A DNA stretch of 64,000 nucleotides from Spinacia oleracea (taxonomy: Eukaryota; Streptophyta; Magnoliopsida; Caryophyllales; Amaranthaceae). How positions within the stretch are numbered: the first letter of the stretch is position 1; each line of letters opens with the position of its first letter. Shown piece by piece: positions 28,421 to 43,622 of this stretch. The stretch spans positions 372,001-436,000 of the forward strand of contig NC_079490.1 of NCBI RefSeq assembly GCF_020520425.1. Direction: 5' to 3'. The translations under genes were made by a program, and so were the position numbers. The notes under the pieces were generated by a model. It made no database searches. It was not told the origin of the DNA and saw only the letters and a program-made list of their open reading frames with translations.

Positions 28421-28808
28421 TTGTCAAATCGGGTCATTGGTCGGTTACGGGTCTGGTATAATCGTTCGGGTATAATCGGATAATGTTGTTGTGTGGGGTC
28501 ACTGTGTTTATGCGGATTGAATGTTTGAATTTTTTTCGGCTCACTTTAATTTTTGTCAAAAATATGTTAGATCGGGTCAGTTTTTGACTCGTATAAGATT
28601 TGGACCAAATAGACATTTCGTTTCATCAAGTCTTATGAGATCAGGTCGTATTGGTTTCAACTTTTAAGTGATGTGGGGTCAACGTCCTACAAAATGAACG
28701 AGGACTGAAGTCATTTCCACTGGATTCAGAAAATATAGGATTGATCACTGCTCATATCTGTTTATGTCTCTGGAGTAGTAAAAGTAAAGAGAGAAGAAGA
28801 AGAAGAAG

Positions 28809-32697
<3,889 letters not shown>

Positions 32698-32717
32698 AAG
32701 AAACAATCAATACAATT

Positions 32718-32835
32718 AAAGTTTTGGCCTAGTTGTTAAGACAGAGGTCCTATGTACAATAGGTCTCAGGTCCGAATCCCCCGCCACCATTTGTAATTTA
32801 TTTGCCCGTGTGGCTCATCGCACCAAAAAAAAAAA
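32718..32835 (+). mobile_element. tRNA-derived SINE just downstream of COP10
   Basis: The sense copy has box A (TGGCCTAGTTGTTAAGACAG), box B (GGTCCGAATCC) and the family tail TTTGTAATTTATTTGCCCG, GGCTCATCGCACC, then an A-run at 32824-32835. It is the same family as 10866-10999 and lies within the probable 3' untranslated region of COP10. Target duplications are no longer clear, so it is older than the 10866 copy. Confidence 0.8.
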
Positions 32836-33724
32836 GGTTTGGGATGTTTTCAAACTCACTTGCTTGTATATAACTATATAGATGGAAAAATGCATGTCCA
32901 ACAATGTTTGATCATTGTACATGTTATAGCTAATACTAGCGGTTTGTATAATGGTAGTGAGTGTACTTGAGTGTATTTCATTTTTGAATGTGCATCACAT
33001 TTAGCTCCATCTATGTAAAAAGTTTGGCTCTACATTTACATCATTACACGATTATGACTTAGTCTAATCTCGGGTTGTATTAGTTTAGTGTTATCTCATA
33101 ATGAAAATTATGTTAAAGGGTGCAAGAAAGATTTAGTCAGTACATACCAAATCTTCCCAAAATGGTAGGCAGTATTTTATACCTTGGTCCCTTTGGACCT
33201 TTAATTTCGCGAAGAATATGCTGAAAAAAATGAATTAACAAGGCAAATATTCCATGATCTGAAATTTGGAAAATTGGAAAATTTCATTAAACAAATTCAA
33301 AGAGGGAATAAATTCAATCTTCTCTTCTCCCACCTACCACCACCAAAGAAAAATGGCATGAATTGAAAATTGAAAAAAAAAGAAGGATAATGATATATGC
33401 ACCTCTATAATACGAGTACTTTTTATAGAGCCGATTACGTAATGAATAACAAAATCATGCATTAGTAGATATAATTAATGATCAATATTTTATATTTTTA
33501 ATGGTCAATCCATGAAATGAAAAGTTAGTTGAAACTTGGATCATGATAGGACCACTTTCTATCAAGACCATGTTCTTAATTAGTTCACGGAAAATAAAAT
33601 AAGAAAATTGATTGATGGCTATATCTTGACCAAGGGAAGCAACTTCTTTACCAAATTGTTCATCTGTCATTTTTTGTATTCTGTCTTTTTAATTTCATTT
33701 CTGCAGATTGTGAGAAATAATAAA
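32836..33724. other. Intergenic region between COP10 and the acyl-activating enzyme gene
   Basis: No gene is recognisable. The last part should hold the promoter and leader of the next gene. A good acceptor (TTTCTGCAG, ending 33706) just before the start codon suggests an upstream leader exon that I cannot place. Confidence 0.45.
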
Positions 33725-36700
33725 ATGAGGGAGTTGATTCAAAAGGATGAGCTGCTATCCGCTGGGTTGAGTATACAGGAAGCTGACATCTTTTTCAAGG
33801 TTCTCCAAGATTTGTTTTCAAGAGTTACCGGAGATGACAGCCGAGCTCCGGCGGAGGTATGGCGGGAAGTGGTGGCGAGAAAGCTATTAAGGCCTAATCA
33901 CCCTCACGCTCTTCATCAGTTGGTGTACAACACGCTTTACTCTCATTGGGACTCCTCGCTCCTTGGCCCTCCTCTTTACTGGTTTCCTTCCTCGTACGTT
34001 CTTCTCTGTCTCTTTCTCTTTCTTTCCTTCCTTTTTAATTGACAACTACTCAGTACTACCTAAAGATGGCAGTGGGCCGGGCCAGACTAAAAGTTCAAAA
34101 CAGGGCCCATGCTATTGGGTCGGGCCGGGCCGGGCTGTCGTGTCTAAGCCTAATTTTGACTAAATTTAGTGTGCTTTGTCGTGCCGTGTCTTGACGTGTT
34201 TTTCCAAAAAAATACGGCCTAGGCCCGGCCCAGGACGGGTTGTGCCTCGGCCATATTTACTACTAGCATATATTTTCGGATTTAGTTGTCCGAATTACTA
34301 ATTCAAATTACGCTATCTCCATTATGAATTCAAGTTGGATGCTTTATGTTTAATTAATCAAGCTAAATTACTTGGCAGATATGAATCTTGTTATACAAAT
34401 GTGGGTCGTTTGATGGAAGCTCATGGTCCTAGATTATTGGGGAAGTCATACCATGATCCAATTTCTAGTTTTTCCACCTTTCAGAAGTTCTCTGCTGACA
34501 ATCCAGAGGTCTGTGCTTTTTGATCATTGTTCATAACTTATAAATTTAACACAAAATTATCAAACCAAATTATTGTCTGATTGTAATGCTAATTCAGCTC
34601 AAGTACAATTCAGCAAGTTGTTTGGTAGTAAGCAATAATCTTTTCGGGTTAATGCTATACATAACACAAACACATTACATAAACTAGTTAGATTGATGTT
34701 GAGCAATTTTCTGTCAGATTTACTGGTCTTTGGTTCTGAAGGAGCTTTCAGTTTGGTTTCGTGAACCACCAACGCGTATCCTTGATGAAACAGACAACTC
34801 AAAACCCGGAGGAACATGGTTTCCTGGTGCTGTTCTCAATATAGCTGAGTGTTGTTTGCTACCTATAAGCCATCCTAGGAAAATGGACAACAGTGTGGCT
34901 ATTGTATGGAGAGAGGAAGGTGATGATGATTCACCTGTCCGTCAATTGACTCTGAAACAACTACGAGAACAAGTAATGTACGCATACACTTACCGACTTC
35001 ATCTTTATTTTTCTTGCACCTATTTTCCTATGCAATATCACATATTTTAAACATGGTTTTGCAGGCTGGTTGCTAATGCTTTGGATGCTACTTTTGCTAA
35101 GGGTGATGTAATTGCTATTGATATGCAAATGACTGCCAATGCAGTTATCATATACCTGGCGATAATTCTGTCAGGCCGTGTGGTTGTATCAATTGCTGAT
35201 AGTTTTGCTGGGAAGGAAATCGCAACTCGTTTGCGTATTTCCAAAGCAAAGGGTATCTTTACTCAGGCGAGTTTTTAATGTGTGTTTTTCACTTTTTCTT
35301 TTACTTATGCTGCTGCAACATTTTCTTTCAAGTTAAATGTTGTTTTAGTTAGGATGTAGCTACTAATCACAATTTTGTTAAGAAAGAAAGCTAAAACTGG
35401 AAGTCATCATTGTGAAAACTAAATGCTTGTGTTTCATACTAAAGGGTGCTCCTTTTTGTGATGATATTAAGGTTTTCTCTTTCATACCAGGATTTTATCT
35501 TAAGAGGAGGTCGGAGATTTCCTTTATATAGGTAAATCCCTCTTCTGTGTTAATCCTTGATTTTGCATAGTACTAAACTCTGTTTGAAAGTTGTTAATGA
35601 ACGTTAATGCAAAGAGAGTTGATATCTTGGGGAATAATCGACGTTTCTTGGATCCTTAATACTCCAATGTTGTACGGGAATGGATATGGGCACTTTTATT
35701 CGAACCATAAACCTGCGACTTTTGTTTAAAATGGTTGAAACTGACTCTTAGACACAAATTCATGTCTGACTCTAGTGGCTAAGTCTTAGTATCATTGAAA
35801 ATTGGAATAACAGAAGGTTTTTGTGTTTCAGGCATATGCAAATGCGATATGCCAACGGGGCAACTTTTTCCTCCTAGAACATTTGATTCTTATTTACTGT
35901 TTTTAACTTCCATCATATTGTTTTCATGATGAATATCTCAGTATGATTAACTCATGGTTATTTCATCCATTGTAGCCGTGTTTTGGAAGCTTCTCCTTCC
36001 ATTGCTGTTGTGGTCCCCGCTGTAGGAGAAATTGTAGATGTGTCATTAAGGAAACAGGATATATCATGGACAGATTTTCTGGCACGAGGAAGCCAGCTCA
36101 CGAGGTATTCCTCTATCACAAAATAAGTACTTTGTATCTTTGAAGATTGTGCACACAGGAAAAGGAGTTGCTGGTATATTGGTAGTTTAAACTACCTAGT
36201 AGTAGCACCATGATATTTTAAGGTGACTACTGACAGACAAGATGGAATAAGAAAACTAAAGTGAACTACTAATTTGTTAATTTATGATATAAGGAGTAAT
36301 CAGTGTAATGTTGTGCGGAAGTTTAGCATGGGAGTTGGGTCTGAAAGAACATTCAGGCCGGTTTTACCTCATCATCCGAAAACAGATGATCTTAACTTTA
36401 TGGTAAATGATGTGTGTAGGGCCTGTAGGCCGATAGGAGACCATGTAGTTTGTGGCTGGAAATAAGATGGAACACAAAACATGATAGTGGATTCGCTGCA
36501 GAATCGAATTTGTAATATATACTGTAATATTTGTGTGTGAGTGGGGAATCTTGTGCCTTTTGCTTACTTCTGTTTTAACTTACAGATTTGGTCTAATAAT
36601 GGTTTCATTTTGCACAGACCTCATGAGTACTCCCCAGTGTACCAATCAGGGGATTCTATAACCCACATACTCTTCTCATCTGGGACAACTGGTAATCAGA

Positions 36701-39700
36701 TATTATTATATGATTGTTGGGTTGACATATCAACTTCCCTTACCCTTCCTTATCTGATATTTTATGTGATTTGTAATCTTTGAATTAGGGGATCCAAAGG
36801 CAGTACCTTGGACTCAGTTGTCTCCAATTCGAGCTACTGCTGATTCATGGGCACACATGGATGTTCAAGTTGGAGATGTCATGTGTTGGCCGACAAACTT
36901 AGGATGGGTGGTAGGACCTATATTGCTCTACGGATGCTTTTTAAGTGGTGCAACTCTTGCTCTTTATCATGGATCACCTCTTGGCCGTGGTTTTGGGAAA
37001 TTTGTTCAGGTGATGCTTCTAGGTTTTCTAACTGTAACTAATAGTAAATGTTACTGATGAAAAATGTCCTTTGGTCTTTGGTTTAAGCTTGCCAATATTT
37101 GGACATCAGCAGACCTTCTTTAGAGGATTCATCCTATGATAATAATTTGCTTTTAGAATGAGAAAAGAAAGTGAGGATTGAGAAACTATATTTTAGGAGG
37201 ATGGATAAACTTGTTTTTTCCTTGTATGTTATTAGCAATGTAACTCATAGGCTCAACAACCTCCTAACTAGTTGGTAGTTGTCAACCATTAATACACAGG
37301 TGCTTCTAGTTGGTATGTGTCAACCATTAATACACGGGTGTTTCTAGTTGGTAGATGTCAACCATTAATACACGACTGCTTCTAGTTGATAGGTGTTAGC
37401 AACTACTACACGGGTGCTTCTAGTTAGTAGGTGTCAACCATTAGTATACGGGTGCTTCTAGTTGATAGATGTTAACCAATAGTACACGGGTGCCTCTAGT
37501 TTGTAGGTGCCAGGCTGTATCTAGTTGGTAGGTGTCAACCATTAGTACACGGGTATCTCTAGTTGGTAGGTGGGTCAATCGTTAGTACACGGGTGCTTAT
37601 AGTTGATAGGTGGAAACCATTAGTATTTAGGGTGTGGCATATCATCTTCGGATTGAGAATCTATACTGTAGCAGGATGCATAAATTTGTTTTTTCCTTGT
37701 TTGTTATTATAGATGTAACTCAAAGGCTCAACAACCTTTTTTTCCCGTTTCAGGATGCAAGAGTGACTATATTAGGAACTGTACCAAGTCTTGTTAAGAC
37801 TTGGAAAAATACACATTGTATGGATGACCTAGATTGGACAAGATTGAGGTTAGTATATCAGTAGTCAACCCTTCATACTAATAACTGTTTCTTGGTGCTA
37901 CTATAATTAGAAAGTCTGGATGTCAACTTTTGCAGAGCATTTGCTTCCTCGGGAGAAGCCTCCAATGTAGATGATGACCTTTGGCTTTCATCACGGGCTT
38001 ATTATAAACCAATCATTGAATGTTGTGGAGGCACGGAGCTAGCAGGAAGCTATCTTCAAGGAAGTCTACTGCAACCGCAAGCCTTTGGGTCATTTAGTAC
38101 TCCAACAATGTCAACAGGATTTGTCATCCTTGATGATCATGGAAATCCTTATGTAAGCATTTTCTAATTTAAGTAATGTGATATCTGTGTGTCTTTCTTT
38201 GCTAGAGTAAATGCAAACCATCACTTGAATACATATTTTCCAAAATTATACCAAACTGCCAAATTTGTACTCTTCTATGATGATTTCTACACTATGCCAG
38301 TCCTATTTTCAGAATAACTAAGTGCATCTGCATTCTACATTATACAATAAGCTATAATTCTAATTATTGAATATCCTTCCAAGCTAAAACCACTTATATT
38401 ATAACATGCGATATATATATCATTTGACAGCCAGAGGATCAAGCATGTGAAGGTGAAGTGGCATTAATTCCTCTGCTTCTGGGAGCAACAGACAGATTAT
38501 TGAATGCTGACCATGATGCGGTTTATTTCAAGGGAATGCCACTATACAAAGGAATGGTATATGCTTCTTCACTTCTTCCTATCTATTTCTAGAATGTTGT
38601 ACTGGCCTACTTGGTAGAATGGTGGATTCTAAAACACTAATCATGAATCGAAATAGCTGAGTGATCTTGTGATTCCTACCCAATAAGATTGTTAATTTGC
38701 ATCTGAAGACCTATCTATATATGACTTGATGTAGAATACTAGAATAGTGGATCAACAAGTACATGAAGAAGAATAGATGCCTTTCCTTTTTCTGAATCTG
38801 ATCCCTTGGTAACTTAACAGAATTTGTTTCCTATGAATGGTTTTTTTTTTTCACTTCGGAAAGCTTTTATCTTACCTTTTTTGCTATAAATCCTCATATC
38901 CGTTTTTCTTCCTAACATTGCAACATCAAAAATATTTATCTGTGGATGATTTGTTTTACTTTCACTTGTTACACGTGGAGGCTGTCTTTTAAAACTGAAT
39001 GATATCTGCAAGTGGGGAGAGCAGATGAGTCTAGCTTATTCTGTCTTGCCGGGGTCAGCCTCGGCTCAGTAAAGCTCAAACTCGGGCTCACGCTCGGGGT
39101 AAAGCTCGTGGAGCCTTTAGAGGTTGAGGGTGGGTTGGTCTTGGTCACCAAAAGCTGAGCTCAAGCTTTGCTGATTTCAATTAATTAATTATGTCTATCT
39201 GTAGCCTGTAAGCGCTTTGACTAACAAACAAAGAGCCAAGAAGAGCCTAACCAATCTAAGCCATACAAGGTTCAGATCAGTTGCTCATGCTTGGCCCATT
39301 TTTACCTGAAGGCTCCATTTGGCCTGGGCTTGTGCAGAAAGATGGCCGTGGGTCGGGCCGGGCTCCGGGGCGAGTGAGCCTAAATGGGCCGGGTCCACGT
39401 CAGGCCCACCTTCCATCGTGGCGGGCTGAAAAGTTCAAAACGGGGCTCAGGCCCACGGGCTGTCGGGTCGGGTCGGGTCGGGCTGCCGTGTCTAAGCCTA
39501 ATTTTACTAAATTTAGCATGCTTTGTCGTGCTTTTTCCAAAAAAAACGGGCCAGGCCCGGCCCACGACTTCGTGCTCGTGCCGGGCTATGCTTTTTCCAT
39601 GGCTGGGCCAGCCCACGGCCATCTTTACTAGTCGTGCTTCTCTCAGTTCCAGCCTTGACTTGTGTGAGTTTTTATATATGCAGCGTCTCAGGAAACATGG

Positions 39701-40390
39701 AGATATAGTTAAGAGAAGTGTTGGAGGGTATTTTCTTGTACAGGGAAGAGCTGATGATACCATGAATCTTGGAGGTATCAAGGTACACTACATAAATGAG
39801 TTTATTTTTGGAGTTATAATAGTCGTTTACATGATTCATACTGTAATAATTGGGTAGAATGATCAATGACATGGCTATAAATATCCTTTATACATGAAAA
39901 GAACCTTTTTTGTTTGGTGCAGACAAGTTCTGTTGAAATTGAGAGGGCATGCAACCAGGCCGATGACAGGGTGCTCGAGACTGCAGCCATTGGTGTAGCG
40001 CCCCCACAAGGTGGTCCGGAATTGCTGGTTGTATGTGTGGTTCTTAAGGAGGGAATCAATGCTGATCCAGAAAAGCTCAGAATACAGTTCTCAAAAGCCA
40101 TTCAGCGTAGCCTCAACCCTCTTTTTAAGGTAATTTATGTGCTACCTTTTGAATAGTGGCAATACAGTTAAGTTACAGAGTATAGGGATCAAGAAAACCA
40201 TAGAAAATGTTTGTGCATCTGCTATTTTCCGGTTTCAATTTGATTGATTTTTGTCCACCTAATTATTGACTATCAGGTGAGTTTAGTAAAAATTCTTCTG
40301 GAGTTTCCACGAACTGTCACAAACAAATTACTGAGACGGGTATTAAGAGATCAGGTAAAGCAAGAGCTATCAGTACGAAGTAGGATTTGA
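33725..40390 (+). CDS. AAE18: Peroxisomal acyl-activating enzyme 17/18-like (acyl-CoA synthetase)
   Basis: Fourteen exons: 33725-33993, 34379-34508, 34718-34977, 35065-35266, 35491-35531, 35976-36104, 36618-36691, 36789-37009, 37754-37848, 37936-38152, 38431-38556, 39684-39782, 39923-40129 and 40277-40390. They join in frame to 727 residues; Arabidopsis AAE17/AAE18 are about 721-725. Motifs are the AMP/ATP loop [15 protein letters not shown] (near residue 363, split by intron 7), [20 protein letters not shown], and the C-terminal lysine region [11 protein letters not shown]. The C-terminus SRI could be a weak PTS1. AAE18 is reported to activate the auxin precursor 2,4-DB in peroxisomes; the natural substrate is unclear. 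Intron 4 uses a GC donor. The frame is open upstream of the chosen Met, so a short upstream coding exon is possible. AAE17 versus AAE18 is not resolved. Confidence 0.9.
34062..34259 (+). mobile_element. GGGCCGGGC-rich element, family B (AAE intron 1)
   Basis: It begins AAAGATGGCAGTGGGCCGGG and ends CTCGGCCATATTT, matching in inverse. It shares AAAAGTTCAAAACAGGGC and TGTCGTGTCTAAGCCTAATT with the longer copy in intron 11 of the same gene (39338-39626), in the same orientation. Confidence 0.6.
37160..37740 (+). repeat. 38-bp minisatellite in AAE intron 8, bracketed by direct repeats of about 95 bp
   Basis: About nine to ten copies of a 38-bp unit (TGCTTCTAGTTGGTAGGTGT followed by CAACCATTAATACACGGG) occupy about 37262-37630. 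The array is bracketed by two direct copies of a segment of about 95 bp (about 37165-37263 and 37648-37740), recognisable by GATTGAGAA.CTATA, TTGTTTTTTCCTTGT and GGCTCAACAACC. The second copy runs up to the acceptor of exon 9. Confidence 0.85.
39338..39626 (+). mobile_element. GGGCCGGGC-rich TIR element, family B (AAE intron 11)
   Basis: The termini AAAGATGGCCGTGGG and CCCACGGCCATCTTT are perfect 15-bp inverted repeats. The interior is GC-rich with GGGTCGGGTCGGG runs and a segment shared with 34062-34259. The frames open across it on both strands are due to its base composition, not genes. Confidence 0.7.
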
Positions 40391-40870
40391 AGCAACAAGC
40401 TGCTTATCAATATCAGTTAGCATATATGTCTATCAGATGTTGAGAATTGTTTATACTGGTATATTGAGTAGGAAACTGGGGTTATTATTAAGTAGTTCAC
40501 CAATTCTGCAACAGGTTAATAAGTTCTTTACTGCATCAGAAGTAATGATGGCATACATGTAATTTTCTTTACCATGCAAACATAAGATTAAGAAAGCTGC
40601 GTTTGCTAATTCCTTCACTTGTTTAATCTGATAAATTACCTGAATTTTCCCAGGCAGACTGCTTGAATATATGGTACATATCTTCTGCTTGACTGGGTAT
40701 CTTTATTACTTTCTTATCACTGATACACAGGTGTTTGTAACATAAGCTTTATATCTTGTTCTAATACATAACATTGAACTACCAATCGAGAACTAAATAA
40801 AAAAATGTGTATCCAAACTTTTTGATCTTTAACAAGTAACCTTAAATTTCTTTATATATTTAGTTTCTGA

Positions 40871-42616
40871 TCATATCTTAGCAAATTCAAGGGTAGCCTT
40901 TCCATCATGAGCCTTCCTGTAAAAGTACAAAGTGTAATCAGAATACAACACCTTCTTATATTTAGCTTTCTCATCACTCTCTTCCAACACTTCCTCTAGA
41001 GGTCCAATCACCTCACTTGGCTTAGGGTTCACAAACAGGGGAATTGATATCCTGTCTTTACTTCCATTCGCTATAACACGGTGTTCAATGCTTTTGTACT
41101 TGCCATTGCTCATGATTTGCAGGGCATCACCAATGTTTATCACCAGTGCCCCGGGAATAGGCGGCACGTGGGCCCAGCCTTCTTCGTCGGGTGCTCGAAC
41201 ATAGAGTCCGCCAATATCGTCCTGCAGGAGGATCGTGAATGTGGATACGTCAGAGTGCCGCCCTACTCCCACTGTAAGTTCGGGTTTCGGACATATTGGG
41301 TAGAAGTTGAGATTAATCCTTTTGGACCCTGCAAGAAGTGACCAATTTTTCTCATTGATCTCATGAATGTTGAGTCCTGTCATCAAGACTTGCAGAAGGG
41401 ACTTTATCAGAACTTGGCAGTTCTTCATGTAATCCAGAAGTTGGTCCCTGAACATCAATGGTAATTACAGACAATTATATTGCTGAATGCAATGTTCTGA
41501 TGACAAGTACTAAAGATGGGTGTGGGCCGGGCGGCCGAGACCCGACCCGACCCGAGACGGACACGAAAAAGCACGGCCCGACACGAGCACAAAGTCGTGG
41601 GTCGTGGGCGCATTTTTTTGGATAAAGCACGACAAAATTTTGAACTTCCCGGCCCGGCCTGGTATGATGCAGAATGAGCCTAGGGTGGGACAGCCCGTGA
41701 ACTCGTCCCGAAGCCCGACCCACGAATATTAATGGTAATTAATTACAATTATATTGCTGAATGCAATGTTCTAAACCTTATTATCAAGAGCCCGGTCCAA
41801 AAAATAGCGGGCTTGGGCAGAATCGGGGTCGTTTTTCGGACCCGGCCCGAATTTTTATTTTTTGGGTGGGTTTTGGCAACCCAAAATTGCAAATTTAGAT
41901 ATAAATTTGGCCCGACTCTAAAATTGCCGGGAAAGCCCGCTAATTTTGGCCCGAGCTGCGGGTATTGGGCAGAATTTTTGACCCGATGTTCATCCGGGCC
42001 CAACATAAAGGGCAGAAATTTTAAGCTGTGGCCCGACGCGAACCCGCAATTTGATTAGGTCTTGAATGTTCTGATGACAACAAACAGCTGAACCTGTATC
42101 AGTAACAATTAGTTAGTTTTACCTGCAAATAGCAGGCCAGATAGCAAGAGCTTCATCATCATCAACATAAAACAGGCTAAGGTAATCCTTCCATTCCAAA
42201 GCATTCTCAGCCTCGGGAACGAAGCTAGTACTTAACCTAACATGATTGCTCGAAGAATTCTCCTTGAAATACTTCCTCTTTTCCTCCGGTTTCAACGCAA
42301 AGAACATGATAGTTGCTTTCTTCACACTCTCAAGAACCTCAAGTGGCACACCATGGTTGATGATATGAAAGAATCCCCATTTCTGAGCAGCACCACATAC
42401 TGATTTTATAACATTTGGATCGTCCCAATTGGAAACGTCGATTATGGGGATCGATGTTTCTTCAACGGTTTTCATGTTACAGAGTCTTTCTGATTGAGGT
42501 TGTATGTATTGTTTTGGCAAGTCTGTAATTTCCATCTCTGATAAACCTTTCACTCCTTGGCCTGCTTTGATCAGAAAGTCTTTCAGATCTCCTATTTCTG
42601 GTTGTTCATCCTTCAT
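40871..42616 (-). CDS. 2-oxoglutarate/Fe(II) dioxygenase, feruloyl-CoA 6'-hydroxylase-like
   Basis: Two exons on the minus strand, 42616-42123 and 41447-40871, join in frame to 356 residues; Arabidopsis F6'H1 is 361. The N-terminal DIOX_N region contains [17 protein letters not shown] and [16 protein letters not shown]. The catalytic domain has the iron ligands His229 and Asp231 ([10 protein letters not shown]) and His287 (IEHRV), and the 2-oxoglutarate arginine Arg297 (RISIP). The ending [16 protein letters not shown] is close to the F6'H family. These enzymes ortho-hydroxylate feruloyl-CoA in the cytosol, giving scopoletin-type coumarins used in defence and iron uptake; the exact acyl-CoA used is inferred. 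The gene converges with the AAE gene 480 bp away and diverges from RPB8. Its single intron is filled with GGGCC elements. Confidence 0.9.
41457..42080. repeat. Two GC-rich elements separated by direct repeats in the F6'H intron
   Basis: An intron segment (AATGGTAATTACAGACAATT through CTGAATGCAATGTTCT) occurs at 41457-41498 and again at about 41731-41772. A shorter piece (GAATGTTCTGATGACAA) occurs a third time near 42063. A family-B GGGCCGGGC element (41512-41730, starting AAAGATGGGTGTGGGCCGGG) lies between the first two. A different CCCGGCCCGAATTTT-rich block (about 41790-42055) lies between the second and third. The pattern is A-element-A'-element-A''. Confidence 0.65.
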
Positions 42617-42935
42617 TATTGTTCATGTAGATGTAACTTCATCCAATACATTTGTTGAATTCATGTACTGTAATTCCTTTTCCTTTTGGTTTCAATTTAA
42701 GTTCTTATATGTTACAGTTTATCACCATAAAATTAAATCTTCATCAATGAAGGAGAAACTTAACACTTAGATCATTAATTCTCCTTTTGTACGTTTATTT
42801 CATTATTCTATCAAGTATAGTTGTATTAGTTGTTAATTGCATTCATTGTTTTGGTTTAAAGACACAATAGTTTCATTGTAGTAGTATTAATTTATCCTTG
42901 CTCTCTACTTTTGTTAGTAAATTAATAATGTACTA

Positions 42936-43085
42936 CCGTTAGCAGTTCTTCATACGAAACGCTACTGTTTTCTGCGATTCTTCATATGAAACGCTATTGT
43001 TGTCCGCAGTTCTTCCTATAAAACGCTACTGTGTCGGCGGTTTTATGTGTAAATTGTTATTAGTGTTAGCGGTTCTTCTACTGAA
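42936..43085 (+). repeat. Short tandem repeat in the F6'H/RPB8 divergent promoter
   Basis: Four degenerate copies of a unit of about 40 bp with the core GTTCTTCATATGAAACGCTA followed by CTGTT and a GCGG/GCAG step. It lies about 320 bp upstream of the F6'H start codon and 540 bp upstream of the RPB8 start codon. Confidence 0.6.
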
Positions 43086-43411
43086 TTAAAATAAAAGAAA
43101 AAAGCAATTTTTATACCAATCCTACATGAACAGTACCGTGATAATTAATTTTAGACCAATTTAAAATAAGAATAAGTTATAATTTTATCCATTTATAAGG
43201 AAAACATATTTTAATTTTTAACTTCTTACCTATAGTCCGGGGATTTGGGCTTGCTTGGACGGTAAAGAAAAGAAAAAAGGGAAAGAAAATGAAAATAAAA
43301 CAAGTAAAATTGGATGTAATAAGAAAAGGAAAAGCCACCGGAAAAACAACCTTGCATTTCTCTTCTCTCTATAGCGGATTTCACTCCGTCACAACTCAGA
43401 AAAACCTCCTT

Positions 43412-43420
43412 AAACCCTAA
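43412..43420 (+). promoter_or_regulatory. Telo-box in the RPB8 leader
   Basis: AAACCCTAA lies in the probable first leader exon of RPB8, followed by a second AAACCTCC step. Telo-boxes are known near the transcription start of plant housekeeping genes for translation and transcription machinery, which fits RPB8. The leader intron probably runs 43443-43613. Confidence 0.55.
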
Positions 43421-43622
43421 AAACCTCCATCAACTAAGCCAGGTATCTTTCGATTCCCCCTTTCTATCTCATTATTTTACTGATTTAGTCCACAATTTGG
43501 GGTTTCTTAGAACCCTAAAAAGTTCCTTGCTTGATTAACTGTTGTCTATTTGCGAAAGAAATTCTCCGATTTTCAAAATTGATATTGTTATGAATTGGGT
43601 TATTTTGTTCCAGGTTTGATTG

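Noticed and set aside
36541-36617. Earlier acceptor for AAE exon 7 (TTACAG near 36587)
   Set aside because: The acceptor ending GCACAG at 36617 restores the frame and matches the family length; the earlier one adds residues not present in relatives.
39281-39857. Overlapping long frames on both strands inside AAE intron 11
   Set aside because: They coincide with the GC-rich family-B element at 39338-39626, where stop codons are rare by composition. No protein similarity, and the gene's splice sites skip it.
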